Of a stretch of 64,000 nt of DNA, positions 48,881 to 61,630 are shown one piece after another. Both the position numbers and the translations under genes were made by a program. Every line of letters starts with the position of its first letter. The stretch's first letter is position 1. The notes beneath the pieces are model-generated. The model searched no databases. It saw only the letters and a list, made by a program, of their open reading frames with translations, and had not been told where the DNA came from. Origin of the DNA: Aquilaria yunnanensis (lineage: Eukaryota; Streptophyta; Magnoliopsida; Malvales; Thymelaeaceae); the NCBI GenBank assembly GCA_039654915.1, contig CM077600.1, positions 41,958,492-42,022,491 on the forward strand, written 5' to 3'.

Positions 48881-50790
48881 CCACATTTAAACCCATAACT
48901 TTGATAGCCCATTAGAGACATTCTTATGAGTTAGGGCCATTGGAGACACTCTCATGAGTCTAACCGATGTTGATTACTATTATTAATGGATGAGATCAAA
49001 AAGGAATAAATTCTCCTGGTAACAAGATTTTGGTTTGAGAAAGTAGAAGTTTCTTCACTTAACATATATATCATCAAGCCTATAAAAAGCTCATTATGAA
49101 AACCCTTCAGTATGTTAAACACTCTTCTTATATTTCCTTTGTTCTTCTCAAATCATTACTGACTTAAGCATCAAAGAGTTTTCCCTGTATACACAACTCC
49201 ATGGCCTGTAATATTATCATCGATCACAGGTCCAACGCATCTCTGAGGTTTCTTATAACCCACCTACCTTCATCAGGTATCAACTTGACGCTATCTATAG
49301 GAACAAAAACAATGGTTGACATAAGGAAATCATGTTTGAACAATGAGAGTGGTCATGGATAGATTAGCATGATATTGGAATATGGGCAAAATGAATTCTC
49401 CCTATCAATTTTCAAGGCCTTGATTGGTGGTTTAGGAGCTACAAAATTGACTTACCCATCTGCCACGTGATCTAGTATTGGGGAAGACCTACGCAACTAT
49501 TAAAAATGAGTAGTCAAATGCCTTCAAGCATTCTGTACTAGAGGAATTTTGCAAATAGCTAAGTTAGGAGATTTGAAGAGCTCTCCATTAGCTACCGAAT
49601 GACAGAGCAGAGCGTTACCAAAAGAACATGCACTAGCTCGCTGTAACACTTAGAGGACTGGTGAACTCACCAGGGGACCGATGAAGGAAAGGTAAAGATT
49701 AGGAAAAGACAGAGGTCAACAATATTAACAAGGTCCTCTAACATTTGGATGAAATAGAGAAGTGGCTAAAAGAGGAGCCAAGAACTATCAAAGGACCACT
49801 ACTTGACAATAGCTAAATATGCTTTAAGCTATTCATGGATGAGCTCTGAAATAAGTTGACCCCCTCCTAACCTCAAGCTTCCAAATGCCAAATTTAGATC
49901 TATAAAATGACTTAACAGATCTAGATCCAACCAACCATTTACAGAGCCACATCACCATAATGAACATCGAAGAGGCCAACGATGCCCAACATTTTGCTCA
50001 ACGCTCTCTAAAGTAGCTTCAATATTGTTTGGGATATTAAAGAATGAGAGGTTCACCTCTTTTAATAAGTTGTCCAAAGAATTCTTATGGTAGTTTATGG
50101 GGAGTCACCCTTCAATGAATACGATAAACTAGTTCTGGGATGTCAAGTAAGAGAAGAATAAGACTTTTTAGGATTGTTTGAGGCTATTCAACTTGGAAGC
50201 CCTCCAAATCTTGGACCTCTCTCTGGATTTGAAGTTGCTAGCATTGACGAAAAGGATTTTTGCAAAGTTCTAGTTCTTCTAGCCTATATAAGAGAATTAG
50301 GTATAAAATGTGGAGAAGTTCCACAACCAGGCCAATTGTTACAACCAAACGGATGACGCAAACTGCCATATCAATGAAAAATGACTGAAAGGACCAGTTC
50401 AACTAGTAATAAGACATAAATAAGAAGAAGTAGGTGAAACACCCAAGTCAAGTGTACAGACCTTAAACTCATAGTAAAGAGTTTGGAATTGAATAGGGAA
50501 TAATATTTCCTTAATCCCTTATAACCTGGTTATAATTTGAATTAAAAAGAAACTTCTAACTTGACATGAAAGGCACTCGCCTATAAAAAAAACATTATAG
50601 AAAAACCCTAGGTATGTTCCATTACTAGAATTCCTCCATAAGCTTCTTGCCAGTCCCTTTGCTAACTTAAGTATTTGAGGATTTTTCCTAAATATACAAC
50701 TTTGTGGACCTCTTATTTTTCTCTGGCTATAGGTTGTTCTTATTATTCACTACCTTCTAGCCCACAAACCTTGATTGGACATCACATGTA
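48880..50790 (+). mobile_element. Decayed LTR retrotransposon remnant (gypsy-like, non-autonomous)
   Basis: Two diverged direct copies frame the region. The left copy (about 48900-49270) and right copy (about 50420-50770) share CCTATAAAAA, a CATTATRRAAAACCC-like block, ACTTAAG-ATC/TATT, and TTTTCCC/T-TATACACAACT blocks in the same order, as expected of long terminal repeats. After the left copy comes CTTGACGCTATCTATAGGAAC, a worn version of the TTGGCGCCGTCTGTGGGAAC signature. It is followed by ATGGTTGAC (49312), the usual start of the gag region of one plant gypsy group. The interior has many stops and no polymerase. Exact ends were not found. Confidence 0.6.
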
Positions 50791-52618
50791 TAAAATACTA
50801 TATGTGAAGTATATGATTTTGTTTAATTTGCTAAAGAGAGAATAGTTAAAAAACAATGAGAAATGAAAATTAGAGAATATGGTTTAGTTATTACATCTCT
50901 AAAAGTCTTTTAAAATATTTGGTATTCTTTAATAGTAAATCTTAAATATCATCCTTATATGTGAGAAACAGTAAAAACTAAAATATGCAGGTATTTTTTG
51001 CATAAAAGGAACTTGTAGTGAAAAAAATTAAATTACAAGGCATTGCTCCTCTGCTTATTCTCTGCATCACCTTCTGCCTCCCTTCTACATGCCTTCGGCA
51101 AAGTTTAGATACCAATCCAAGTTTGGCCAGTTGATTACTATCATTATATCACTCGATTAATCACCCTCATTTTCTTTTTCACTATTTTTTCTTCCTCATC
51201 ATAATCCAAAAAACTTTTTTATCATCATTAATTGGAGCATCATCTAGTTCATCCAATGTTATACGATGGATAAATTCGGATGATCTATTTCAGTGTTAAT
51301 GGATCAAGTGGAGTGTGAACAATAAGGCATAAGTAGTTAAGATATTTCTGAATAATGAATTGGGTGATGGTGTCCTTTTATTTTTTTCATTTGTTTGAAT
51401 CATCATCGACGTTTTGTACTTGGATGGTTTATTGGTCTAATTAAGTGTTGGTATATTATTAATAGAGTTCATTTTCTATTTGGACATTTTGCAATTAATT
51501 GTGAGTTAACTATGGACATTTTTCAGTTAATTGTATGTTAACTATCCCATATTTATCCTGGTTTACATGGATGGATTGACTTGATCCAGTTTTCCCCCTT
51601 TCATTAGATATCGTATAGGTGAGTAACCTTTTTTGTGGCTAATATTATGTCTCTGTTATCCTTTATAATCTTATACTGTTGATTTATAAAATATTGTTTG
51701 ATGTAGTTTTAATTGAAATGAAGTACCTTTTATTAAAAAAAAAACTAACTAAGATGAATATCACTGCTCAACATTTCTTGGACTTTTTTCATTCCTAGAC
51801 ATTATTCACCTATACATAACTTTTATTATGAAGTTATTTCCTTAATGCCTTGTCATCAGTACATTAGCTTTTAAAATTTTTTTTGTTATTATCAAGTTGT
51901 AGCTATTTTTGTATAAAAAATGACTTCATTAAAAGTCAAGTCTATATGTAGTGATTTGTATATAAAACAAGAATAATAATTTTTTGGGAAAGGAGAAAAT
52001 CACAAGAAGAGTTTTTATGTACATTTTTGGAAGGTAGAGGCATTAATAATAGTGAAAGTTAATGACTGAGTCTGGTTGTCCCTCCAAATGTTTGAGCTTT
52101 CCGAAAAGGATGAAAAAGTCCAATTTTTTAATGAATTAGGAAGAAATATAGGAGAGAAACATGCGCGTTTAAGAATTTCTTTTGGAGTTCGAGACCAAAC
52201 TTTCATGGTTTTGCCCTAAACTGCCAACAACCTCATTTTCCATATCATAATATGTTTTTTCTTTTCTTCAACAAAGAAATACAAAATTGAACATCCAATT
52301 TTTAGATTTTTTGGGTTGAGAAATAAAACTTCTTGGTTGATTAAGTTTTCAACTCCTTGGTTGATTGAGTTTTTGTTTTTTTTCCCTTTTTTCCACCTTA
52401 GAAATGAACAAGAATCATGTACAATCAAAAGCATGGAAGAAGAAAGAACACAAAAAAGATTCACAAATCATCTGCCAAGTAAAGTTTTTTGTATAGTAAA
52501 GAAGCAGTAGCCACATGTTACTCTTGTATATTCAAAATTATTTATCATAGAAAATTCATTACAGGCTTAGACAGGACATGTCAATGGTATCCAGAGATAA
52601 TAACAGAGCCGAAAAACC
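50791..52618. other. Upstream region of the PIP5K locus
   Basis: AT-rich with no other gene recognised. It should contain the PIP5K promoter and leader, but no TATA box could be singled out. Short frames at 52015-52510 on both strands carry no family signature. Confidence 0.4.
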
Positions 52619-53537
52619 ATGAGCAAGGAACAAAGTGGAGTTCTAAAAGTATGGGAGGCAACAGTACGCAAGACACATGCTGCAAAAAAACGGGCCACCA
52701 ATACTCTTTTGGGAACCATATCTGTGAACCTAAGCACGAATGAAGAAGCTCAAGATCTCGAGCCCAACGGTAATTATGGTGGTGGAAGAGGTGGCCTTAA
52801 TGGGGAACCATTTTTTACTGAGAAAATACTTCCTAACGGAGACTACTATACAGGGCAGTTGTATGACAACTTCCCAAATGGACAAGGCAAGTACTTGTGG
52901 ACCGATGGGTGCATGTATGTCGGGGAATGGTATAGAGGGAAGAGCATGGGAAGAGGCTGGTTCAGTTGGCCATCTGGTGCTACTTATGAGGGGGACTTTA
53001 AAAGTGGGTTCATGGATGGCCATGGAATTTATACCGGACAATACGGGGACACATACAAGGGACAATGGGTGATGAACTTGAAGCATGGGCATGGGGTCAA
53101 GCATTATCCAAATGGAGATTGGTATGAAGGGGATTGGCGTCGCGGGTTACAGGAAGGGCAGGGCAAGTATCAGTGGAAAAATGGGAACTATTATTTTGGA
53201 GAGTGGAAGGAAGGAAAGATTTGTGGTGTAGGGTGCTTTATTTGGAAGAAAGGGAACATGTTTGATGGATATTGGAAACATGGACTTCCAAGGGGCAGTG
53301 GGACTTATAAGAGGGTTGATGGTGGGTTCTATGTGGGAAATTGGAGCAATGATCCTAATGAGCAAAATGGGACATATTACCCTACACCAGAGTCTCTTGA
53401 AGAATGGGATCCTCAGGAGTTGTACACTATTGAGTTGGTAGATTGTGAGGTTTACACAGATGAGAAGGTTGCAATTTTTCCATCACAAAAAAAGATTGCA
53501 ATGTCCAAGCAAACCAAGGGGGCCGATAAGCCTAGAC

Positions 53538-54964
53538 TGTTGGATTTTGTTCCATTCATGGTCACATTTATTTGATTTTGATGATAACAAAACATATTTG
53601 TTTTATGTGTTTTAAAGCTTTACCTAAAGATTTATAAATTGGTCTTTTATTGATAAAGTTTTGATATTTGGAAGGAAAATTATTTCATAAGTATATTTGA
53701 AGTATTTATGTTGATTCAAGCATTGCTTGTGAAGGAAGAAATCATTTTGGAGAAAAATTCATTGAAGTTTGAAAGTTTGGAAGTAAGAAAATCCTGGAAC
53801 TGCATTTTCATTTGAGTGAAATGTTTTCAACCGAGTGAAACTGGAGTCAGTTTTCGAACCCGAGAGAATTTTATTTCTGGACAAGAAAATCATTCGAGTG
53901 AAATTTTTTCAACCGGGTGAAACTGGACTCAGTTTTCGCACCCGAGAGGATTTTATTTCTGGACAAGAAAATCATTCGAGTGAAATTTTTTCAACCGGGT
54001 GAAACTGGACTCAATTTTCACACCCGAGAGGATTTTATTTCTGGACAAGAAAATCATCCGAATGAAAAATTTTCAACCGGGTGAAACTTGGATTCCAGAC
54101 CTGCGCGCAAGTTTTCGATTCGAAAAATCTTTGAAAAATAATTATAAATTTATGCCACGTCAGATTCCACGTGTATAAAGTGCTGACAACTCATTAATTA
54201 CAAATATAACCGTTGGAGGTCAAACCTTGACTTTCGTTATTAGACAGAATTTTCAACCGAGTGAAAATATTTCACCCGAGTGAAACTGGGCGACAGACGC
54301 AAAACCTGTCAAATTTGACAGCAACGGTCACCTGCTTTCTTGGAGACATTTCTGACCTTCCCAACGGTTCTTCAACATCTCTTTGGCCCCCAAATGAGCA
54401 TAAATACATGGAGAAACACCTTGGAGACAACTCTTGGCCATAAGATCAAAGATTCATCATCAAATCCAAGAGAAAAGAGCTTATCTTGAGAAATTCATTA
54501 TTGTAGTTGTGCTTTCACTTGTATATCTAGCTTGAGTGCTATTGTGTGAGCTTGTGAGTTTGTAAACATTCAAAGTCTTAGAATCTCTTGAGTGTAGAGT
54601 GGTTTCTAGTGAGCCTTGAAGAAAACTAGGGAGTGGTTTCTAGTGAGCCTTGGAGAAAACTAGAGATTGGTTTGGTGTGAACCTTGAAGAAAACACTATT
54701 GTAATTTTGATCAAGAGATAGTGGAGGAAATCTCAAGTGGGCAAGCTTGAGGAGAGGACGTAGACTCCGGTTGGTGGAGTTGAACCTCGATAAATCCCGG
54801 TGCACTCTTTCCTTATCTCTCTTTATATTTTGCTTTATACTTTCCTTATACTTGCTTACTTTGTTCTTGATTTTTGGTTAAGTAAATTTAGTTGTAAAAA
54901 TTGATTTTGCTAAAGTTTTTAATACAACCAATTCACCCCCCTCTTGGTTGCACTTGGGCCAACA
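53538..54964. mobile_element. Solo LTR (probably Ty1/copia) inside PIP5K exon 1
   Basis: It begins TGTTGG, ends CCAACA, and is flanked by a perfect 5-bp duplication TAGAC (53533-53537, 54965-54969). It is 1427 bp with no internal coding region, i.e. a solo LTR left by recombination between the two ends of a full element. The sequence CCAATTCACCCCCCTCTTGG near its right end is a text commonly seen at the ends of copia LTRs (recall, not a search). It carries a tandem array of about 82-bp units and a possible TATA-like CATAAATAC at about 54399. The 3' part (54540-54900) may hold the transcription start and poly-A region. Confidence 0.92.
53813..54085. repeat. 82-bp tandem repeats in the solo LTR, about 3.3 copies
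   Basis: Units start at 53813, 53895, 53977 and 54059 with YGARTGAAA, then TTTTCAACCGRGTGAAACT, CCCGAGAG-ATTTTATTTC and GGACAAGAAAATCAT. The middle two units are nearly identical. Repeats of this type inside LTRs often act as enhancers, but that is inference. Confidence 0.9.
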
Positions 54965-57106
54965 TAGACGAATGTCGGTTGATGGGAGGGTAGGCACAGG
55001 AGGCAACCTAGATAAGGCATTTGATAGGATGAATGTGTGGGGGAGTGATGGTGAATGTGAGATGATGGGTCTAAATTATGAGGCAGATAATCCCAAGTTT
55101 AATCTGTCATTACCATTGAAAATGGCTAAGCTAGGGAAAAAACTAGGAAAAACAATATCCAATGGGCATAAGAACTATGAGCTTATGGTTAGTCTCCAGT
55201 TAGGGATCAGGTAATTCTTAATTTTAATTACCAATATTCATTTTAATTTAGGATGCATGCAAATGCAGATGATCTTCCTTTTTTCCTTTATGTAATTAGT
55301 TGTTGGTTAATTAATTTCTAACTATATATTGTATTGTTATTATTGCACTGTGTATGATGTTACTTAATAGGTATACAATTGAAAAACATCCTCCAGTAAC
55401 ATCCCTTGATCTGAAGCCTTCGGCTTTTGACCCAAAGGAAAAGATATGGACAAGATTTCCCCCAGAAGGCACAAAACACACCCCACAACATCAATGTGGA
55501 GAATTTAAGTGGAAAGACTATTGTCCATTGGTTTTTAGGTGAACTACCTCTTAATTGTATATACATTACATTACAACATAGATCAATTGATATTAGTACT
55601 AATTAGCTAACCTTGCTTATGATGGATATATATGTGTTAGGACTTTGAGGATGTTATTTAAGGTGGACCCAAGTAAGTATATACAGTCTATATGTGGAAG
55701 TGATGGTGCTCTTCGGGAACTATCATCGCCTGGTAAAAGTGGGAGCATCTTTTACTTTTCTAGCGATGACCATTTCATGATAAAGACGATGAAGAAGTCA
55801 GAAGCCAAGGTGGCCTAATTAGTCATTAACCTTAGTTTACATGTCCATATTAATGTTGATGACTTAGAAATTAAGCTCAAATTAGTCACTCTTCGACGAT
55901 TTGCTTTAGGTGACCATACGAATGCTTCAAGCTTACTACAACCATGTCCGATCCTTTGAGGATACTTTGTTGATTAGATATTTTGGTTTGCATTGCATTA
56001 AGTCAACAGTGCCCGTACAAAGGAAGGTTCGTATCCCATCTAATTATGTAGAAAGTTAATGTGTTACATGGAAGTGTATCTAACTTTCTTAATTTGTTGG
56101 TTATATATATTCAGGTGCGGTTCATTATAATGGGCAATCTTTTTTGTTCTCGATATCCAATTCATAGAAAATTTGATTTGAAAGGATCTTCACTTGGCCG
56201 CATAACAGATAAGCCAGACTCTGAGATTGATTCTAACACTATACTTAAAGATCTTGACCTTAATTTTATATTCAAACTGGAGAAATCATGGTTTGAGAAA
56301 TTTTCAAGGTGAAAATACATGTATATATGGCCTTTAAGTTTCTAGTATTTATGGAGAATATATTATCCAAACATTCTTAAATTATGATGACTTGCCGTTT
56401 ATGTTGGTGTAAGCAAGTGGATAAAGACTCTGAGTTTCTTGAACAGGAGAGGATTATGGACTATAGTCTTTTAGTAGGTCTTCACTTCAAAGAGGTATTA
56501 ACTAATGGGGAGTTGATTCCTTGTGGAGCACGAATGTCATTATTAGATCATGGTAAATTCTTCTTCATGTCTGATCCATAAAAGCTCTAATCTAAAAAGT
56601 TACTTACTATGCAACTTATTACGTTTACCCTTCATTTATTAGATGTTTCTGAAAGTGAATCAGCCCATCGTCTTTCAAGATCAGATAGGGATCGGTGCCC
56701 TCTAGATCTTGTAAGGTAAAATCATTTATGACATGTTTACTTAATTGTATTTCATAGAAATTGACTTCCTTATATTGTTTTCGTCATAAATAATTAATTT
56801 AAGTGTTATTGCAGATACACTAACATTGGTTTGGGGATTAACACACCTGCACGTGTAGAACGAACATTAAGAAAACAAGACTTTGCCTTTCAGCTTATGG
56901 GAGAACCAACAGGAGAGTGTTATGAAGTTATCATGTTTTTTGGAATTATAGACATTCTTCAAGACTATGATATTACTAAGAAGCTAGAACATGCCTATAA
57001 GTCTATCCAATATGACGCTACTTCAATCTCAGCCGTTGATCCAAGACTATATTCAAAACGATTTCGAGATTTTATTTTTAAGATATTTAACCAAGATTGT
57101 ATTTGA

Positions 57107-57599
57107 GATCACAACGTAATTTGCTTTCATCTTTTTTGTTGTTGTTTCCATTCATTCTTTTATTCATCATTTATTACCGAAGATTATTCCTAGTGGAGGC
57201 ATCGAATGAGTTACAACTAATGACAAAAAACCTTATTTTTGTATTGTGTCGGGGTGTTTCAAAATTTGATCCCCTTTTAAATTTTTCACATCAGATGAAG
57301 AGAATTCCCAGTTCTTCATCAATGTGTTTTGGTCAAACATTGTACATGATGAAAGAAATTGTATTAGATTCTCTACTATTTATCTTTCCATTATTAGATA
57401 ATCGAATTTTAATTGAAGATTAGAAAATTTGATAAATCGGATTAAAGGTTCTGCCTTTAATATATTGGAGTAATCAACTTGTTTATTTAGCTAAACTTGT
57501 TTGTTCGCTTGGATGGATAAAAAGGTTATTAATTTTTAATTACGTCGGGTATGTTTTTTTTTTCTAGTTTCATCACTAAATTTCAGTAACCTTTTCAAT
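57107..57599 (+). other. 3' flank of the PIP5K locus
   Basis: Likely 3' untranslated sequence and short spacer. The 108-codon frame at 57097-57423 begins inside the last exon in another frame and has no family signature. Confidence 0.4.
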
Positions 57600-57608
57600 T
57601 TAATCATT

Positions 57609-58864
57609 GGCCAAACTATACATTTGACCCCTAAACTTTCACAACTCGAACGAGTTAGTCCATAACTCACAACTCATTAAATATTGGCCCTTGAACTTCG
57701 TAAAAGTTTATGAGTTAATCCGAAACATATTGTACATGACTAACAATGTCGGCCCAAAATACCTCTGTAGCCTGTCTAACTTTTTTTTTAGTCTAAATAC
57801 CCATAACTTTAGGATCTAACAACAACACTACTTTCCTCAATTCACCAAAAACACAAACTTAATGGTAAATGTGTGTTCTTGTTTTGGCCATTTTCATTAC
57901 CAATTCTCATCCTCCTCTTTCCAACTCATCGGCTCCTTCGTTGCTTCATCCTTCTCCTTCAAACTCTGTAGCTCCTCCGTCGCCCTATCCTTCTCCCTTT
58001 GACCATTGTACTCTCGTCCCATAGCCCGAACTCTCAATCTCACTACCCATTCAATGCTACCGTTGCAGATTGCTCCTCTTTCATTCTCTCATTTCGGTTC
58101 TTCCTCCCGATCCAGTCGTTGTCCACCATTTGCAACACCACTGTAGAGATAAAGAGATCAGGGCTTGCGCCTATTTTGTCTCCTCCCTCATCTTCTTCGG
58201 TTATATATACTCTTGATTTTTCATTTTTCGATTCAATTCACGATGATCCCACTGCATTAATTGATTCATCAACATGATAATGGATCACTTCAATGGTCTA
58301 TGCTCATTTCGCAATGTTGCCGTAAAGGTGAAGATGTCAGGGTTATGTCATCATTAGTTTGTGGTGGGCACAACAGGGGCTGTGGTATGGATGATAAAGG
58401 CTGTGGTGGGGATAACAAAGGCTATGGCAGCAAAAAAGGACGTTGTCTTAAGGGAGGGTGAAAGGGATTGATTTTCCTTTTCTAAAAATTTGGAAACTTG
58501 GAATGGATGAGAGAAGGGCGAAAGTGTTAAAACTAGGCCAACTTCTTAATTTTTAGGATAAAATCATCACCAAGAAAGCACATTTGTAATTGGGTTTATT
58601 GTGTTAAGTCACAAATAGGTTTTGGGTGAATTGAGGATGATAATATTTTTGGTAAATTTGAAAGTTATGGTTGTTTACGTTAAAAAATAAAAGGTAAATG
58701 GGCTGTAGTAGTATTTTAGGCCGACGCAGTCAGTCATGTACAGTATATTGTGGATTAACTCGCAAACTTTTACAAAGTTCAAGGGCCAGTATTTGGTGAG
58801 TAGTAAGTTATGGACTAACTTGCTCGAGTTGTAAAAGTTCAAGAGTCAAATATATAGTTTGGCC
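57609..58864. mobile_element. MULE with unidentified cargo (possible Pack-MULE)
   Basis: Inverted repeats of about 280 bp begin GGCCAAACTATACATTTGAC on the left and, inverted, GGCCAAACTATATATTTGAC on the right. They continue through shared blocks AGTTAGTCCATAACT, TTGGCCCTTGAACTT-like and TGTACATGACT to CCTCAATTCACC. A 9-bp duplication with one mismatch flanks it (TTAATCATT 57600-57608, TTACTCATT 58865-58873). The interior (about 57890-58490) has a CT-rich part and an open frame 57999-58277 of 92 codons that reads like exon sequence but that I cannot assign. A second frame (58261-58461) has a GCGGDNKGYG-type glycine-rich tail. Confidence 0.8.
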
Positions 58865-58873
58865 TTACTCATT

Positions 58874-61630
58874 CTATCATATTTTATTATTCCCAATATT
58901 GAAAAAAACTGCTGGCACGAGACTTCTAATTTTTTTTTTCATGAAACTCTTCTACTCACAATAAATACTCAATTTTTGTATTTTTCATGTTTGAACTATA
59001 AATTACTTGTAAGTTCTTATGATGCTCTGATTGGTGTTAAAAAAGCCAAATAAAAAGTTAAGGCATTTGTTGGGTGAGATAACGAGAAATGTTCAACCTC
59101 AGTATTTTTTAGCACATGGCAAACAAATGGACAAGTCCTTTATCTTCATTTTGTACTTTTTTATAAGATATTTGTTTTGTCCTAATCAAGTTGCTTATTT
59201 CATATATTGTCTTTTAATGTTGGTGTTTCCGTCACATTAACAGTTAAGTCTTATGGGAAAAATATGATGCAAATTAGATTAACCTTAGTAAAAATACAAA
59301 AAGAAAATTTTCAATATTTGATCTAGTATAGAGTTGCAGGTGACCTATACTTTTTGGAAAAGCTACACTTTGTCCCCTTAAAATCACACATGGGCCTAAC
59401 TCCTACAAGGCTACAACATGAACCCAAATCTTCAACTTGTACCATGAAGGACAAAAAATACTTTGGTGTGAAAAAAAAATGGTTGACCTTGACAATTAAA
59501 TTGAGCTACTACAATTCTTGTTCATCTTCTTATCATGTCTCTGTGCACTGAGCTCGCAATTTCAACATCCATATCCAGATCCATCTGTTTCAAATTAATT
59601 CATTAAGCTCCCAGGCCTAGTTTCCAACCCACAAACCTAACTAAAAACAGTACTAGTCCTTCACAAATCATTTATTGATATATCCTTGTAATGATAGTTG
59701 GAGCAAAAAATCAAAGATCTTCATGTTAGTATCACAATTCAACAACTCATAAAATCACCTCTTAAAATTTTTAGGTCAAATAGAATTTCATAGTTAACAA
59801 TAAAAACCAAAACACATAGTGGTTTTACTCATGGTCCTAGATGAATGTGACCTACCCTTCACACATGCAGCAACAGTGGCCAACATTTATTGACAAAAAA
59901 ACATCTGCATTCTATTTGGAAATAACTTTTGTCATTAGTTTCAAATTTTTGAATAATTTATTAATGGTAGAGATGAAACCATTAAAACTAAAAACTACCC
60001 TTAAATGGTTTTTTTAAACTCTAACACTAATTCCAAATGTGACCCAATTATCATGGGCTTTCAGTGTTTTTTGTCTTGATAAATTCAATGGCAACCTATT
60101 AACAATGTAATTCAAAGGCATGTGGCTGTCGATTGGAATGGCTTCTTAAAAAGCATGTTTTTGGCATTGATAAGTGACTATTTTTGGTAAATCGAATTAT
60201 GGAGTTACAGTTAGAGATGATTGTTTGTAGTAGTTCAATGGCTAGAATTTGGAGAAGGAAAAACTTTTTTTTTTATCACATCATTTACTCCTTAAATTTA
60301 AATTTATTGTTTATTAGAAAATAAACTTAAGTCATAATTCCATGCAATAAAGTACCAAAACCTTTTTTTAATAAGTGAGTTGAGGCCATAAAGTTCATGT
60401 ATTCCAAAACGAGTGAGCAACTGTTTGTTAGATTAAATATTGGGAGGCTTTCAGTAATTTTGCCTATTGTTTGATATTGGAATTACGACTAATATGATAG
60501 AATGACCATCATTTCAACATGATATAAGAGGTAAAGGACTTTATAAGGATAAAATGAAGGTAAAGGATTCAAATAGGAAAATAAAATAAGTCAGATGACT
60601 GTAGGTGAAATTTACCTAGCAAACAAAATAAAACAAAACAAATATTATAATCATTTTTGTCCAATACGTCTTGGTATCCAATTCATCAAAATCAACCAAT
60701 CCACAAATCGATCTACACCAAACCGAAGACTATGTGGTTTTATTCTGTTTTGATGTAGTTCAATTTCAAAAACCTTAACATTGAATAATATATACTGTAG
60801 TTGACATTTTGAAAGTCACAATTGGTAAACCACTGTAGACCAACTAAGCCAACTCCACTTTAACTCTAAGTCCTCACCTAGCCTAATCCGACTTTAAACC
60901 TGTTACCTAGTACACCATAACTTCCTAATCCAGTGTAAGAGTTCTTTACCGTCTCTTTCTAATCTCTAGTAGATGTTTGCTGCCTCAACCATTCCTAATT
61001 CCTAATTCTTAATTCCTAATTTCCTAACCCCATCGAGTCAAAACTCGAAAGAAAGAAAACGAGATAAAAGACAAACAAAGAAAGAGACTCGTATGATGAA
61101 TTTGACTAAGATTGTTTTTTTGAGTTTTTCATTTTTTTTATATGTCTTAGTTTATGTTTAAATTGTATTTTAATATCTTATTGTTGCATTTAGGTTTATG
61201 CTGTGTACTTATATTAGTTTATTTAGATTTAACATGACAAATTTGTAATTTGAAAACCTGTTACTGAACTGCAACCAACTCATATCTATGTGGTGATGTT
61301 TTATTCGATTTTGTCTATAGGATGATATAGTATGATTTTCAAATTATGAAACCATTTACTAGATGATATGGTTGTAGGTTTCAAAGTAATCCACATGAAA
61401 TCATACAGTGAACACCCATAATATAAGGTAGCCATATTGAGCTCCGTCCGACTACTCTAGAGCCAAGCCGGGTCATACCCTATTTAAGGGAAAGTTCTCT
61501 TATTGGTTCTCCATTTCATAAGACGGAACAAATTATGAAGCATCTAGAGTTGAATGATGCAATTAATGAAAAGTAAAAAAAAAAAAAAACTCTAGTGCAA
61601 TTGAAAATACACTCAAATTTGACCGATGAC
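58874..61630. other. Intergenic, AT-rich
   Basis: No gene is recognised. A short TCCTAAT/TTCTTAAT array lies at about 60990-61030 (ATTCCTAATTCCTAATTC). Short frames (58859-59551) are low complexity. Confidence 0.4.

Larger units (their letters stand above)
52619..57106 (+). pseudogene. Phosphatidylinositol-4-phosphate 5-kinase with MORN repeats, disrupted
   Basis: Exon pieces are 52619-53537 + 54970-55210 (one exon split by a solo LTR), 55371-55538, 55641-55809, 55910-56026, 56115-56308, about 56413-56552, 56643-56715 and 56815-57106. Leaving out the LTR they total 2313 nt (770 residues), the length of Arabidopsis PIP5K4-6. Residues 1-30 (MSKEQSGVLKVWEATVRKTH) match that group. Residues 71-254 hold about eight MORN repeats (Y-x-G-x-W type). 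The lipid kinase domain starts near 380 and shows [33 protein letters not shown] and the activation loop [15 protein letters not shown]. The enzyme makes PI(4,5)P2 at the plasma membrane. Two lesions are seen. The LTR ends the frame after 318 codons (306 native plus 12 LTR-encoded). The exon 6 acceptor reads AA before GCAAGTG; the next AG, one base on, shifts the frame. The coding sequence is otherwise free of stops, so decay is recent. Confidence 0.9.
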
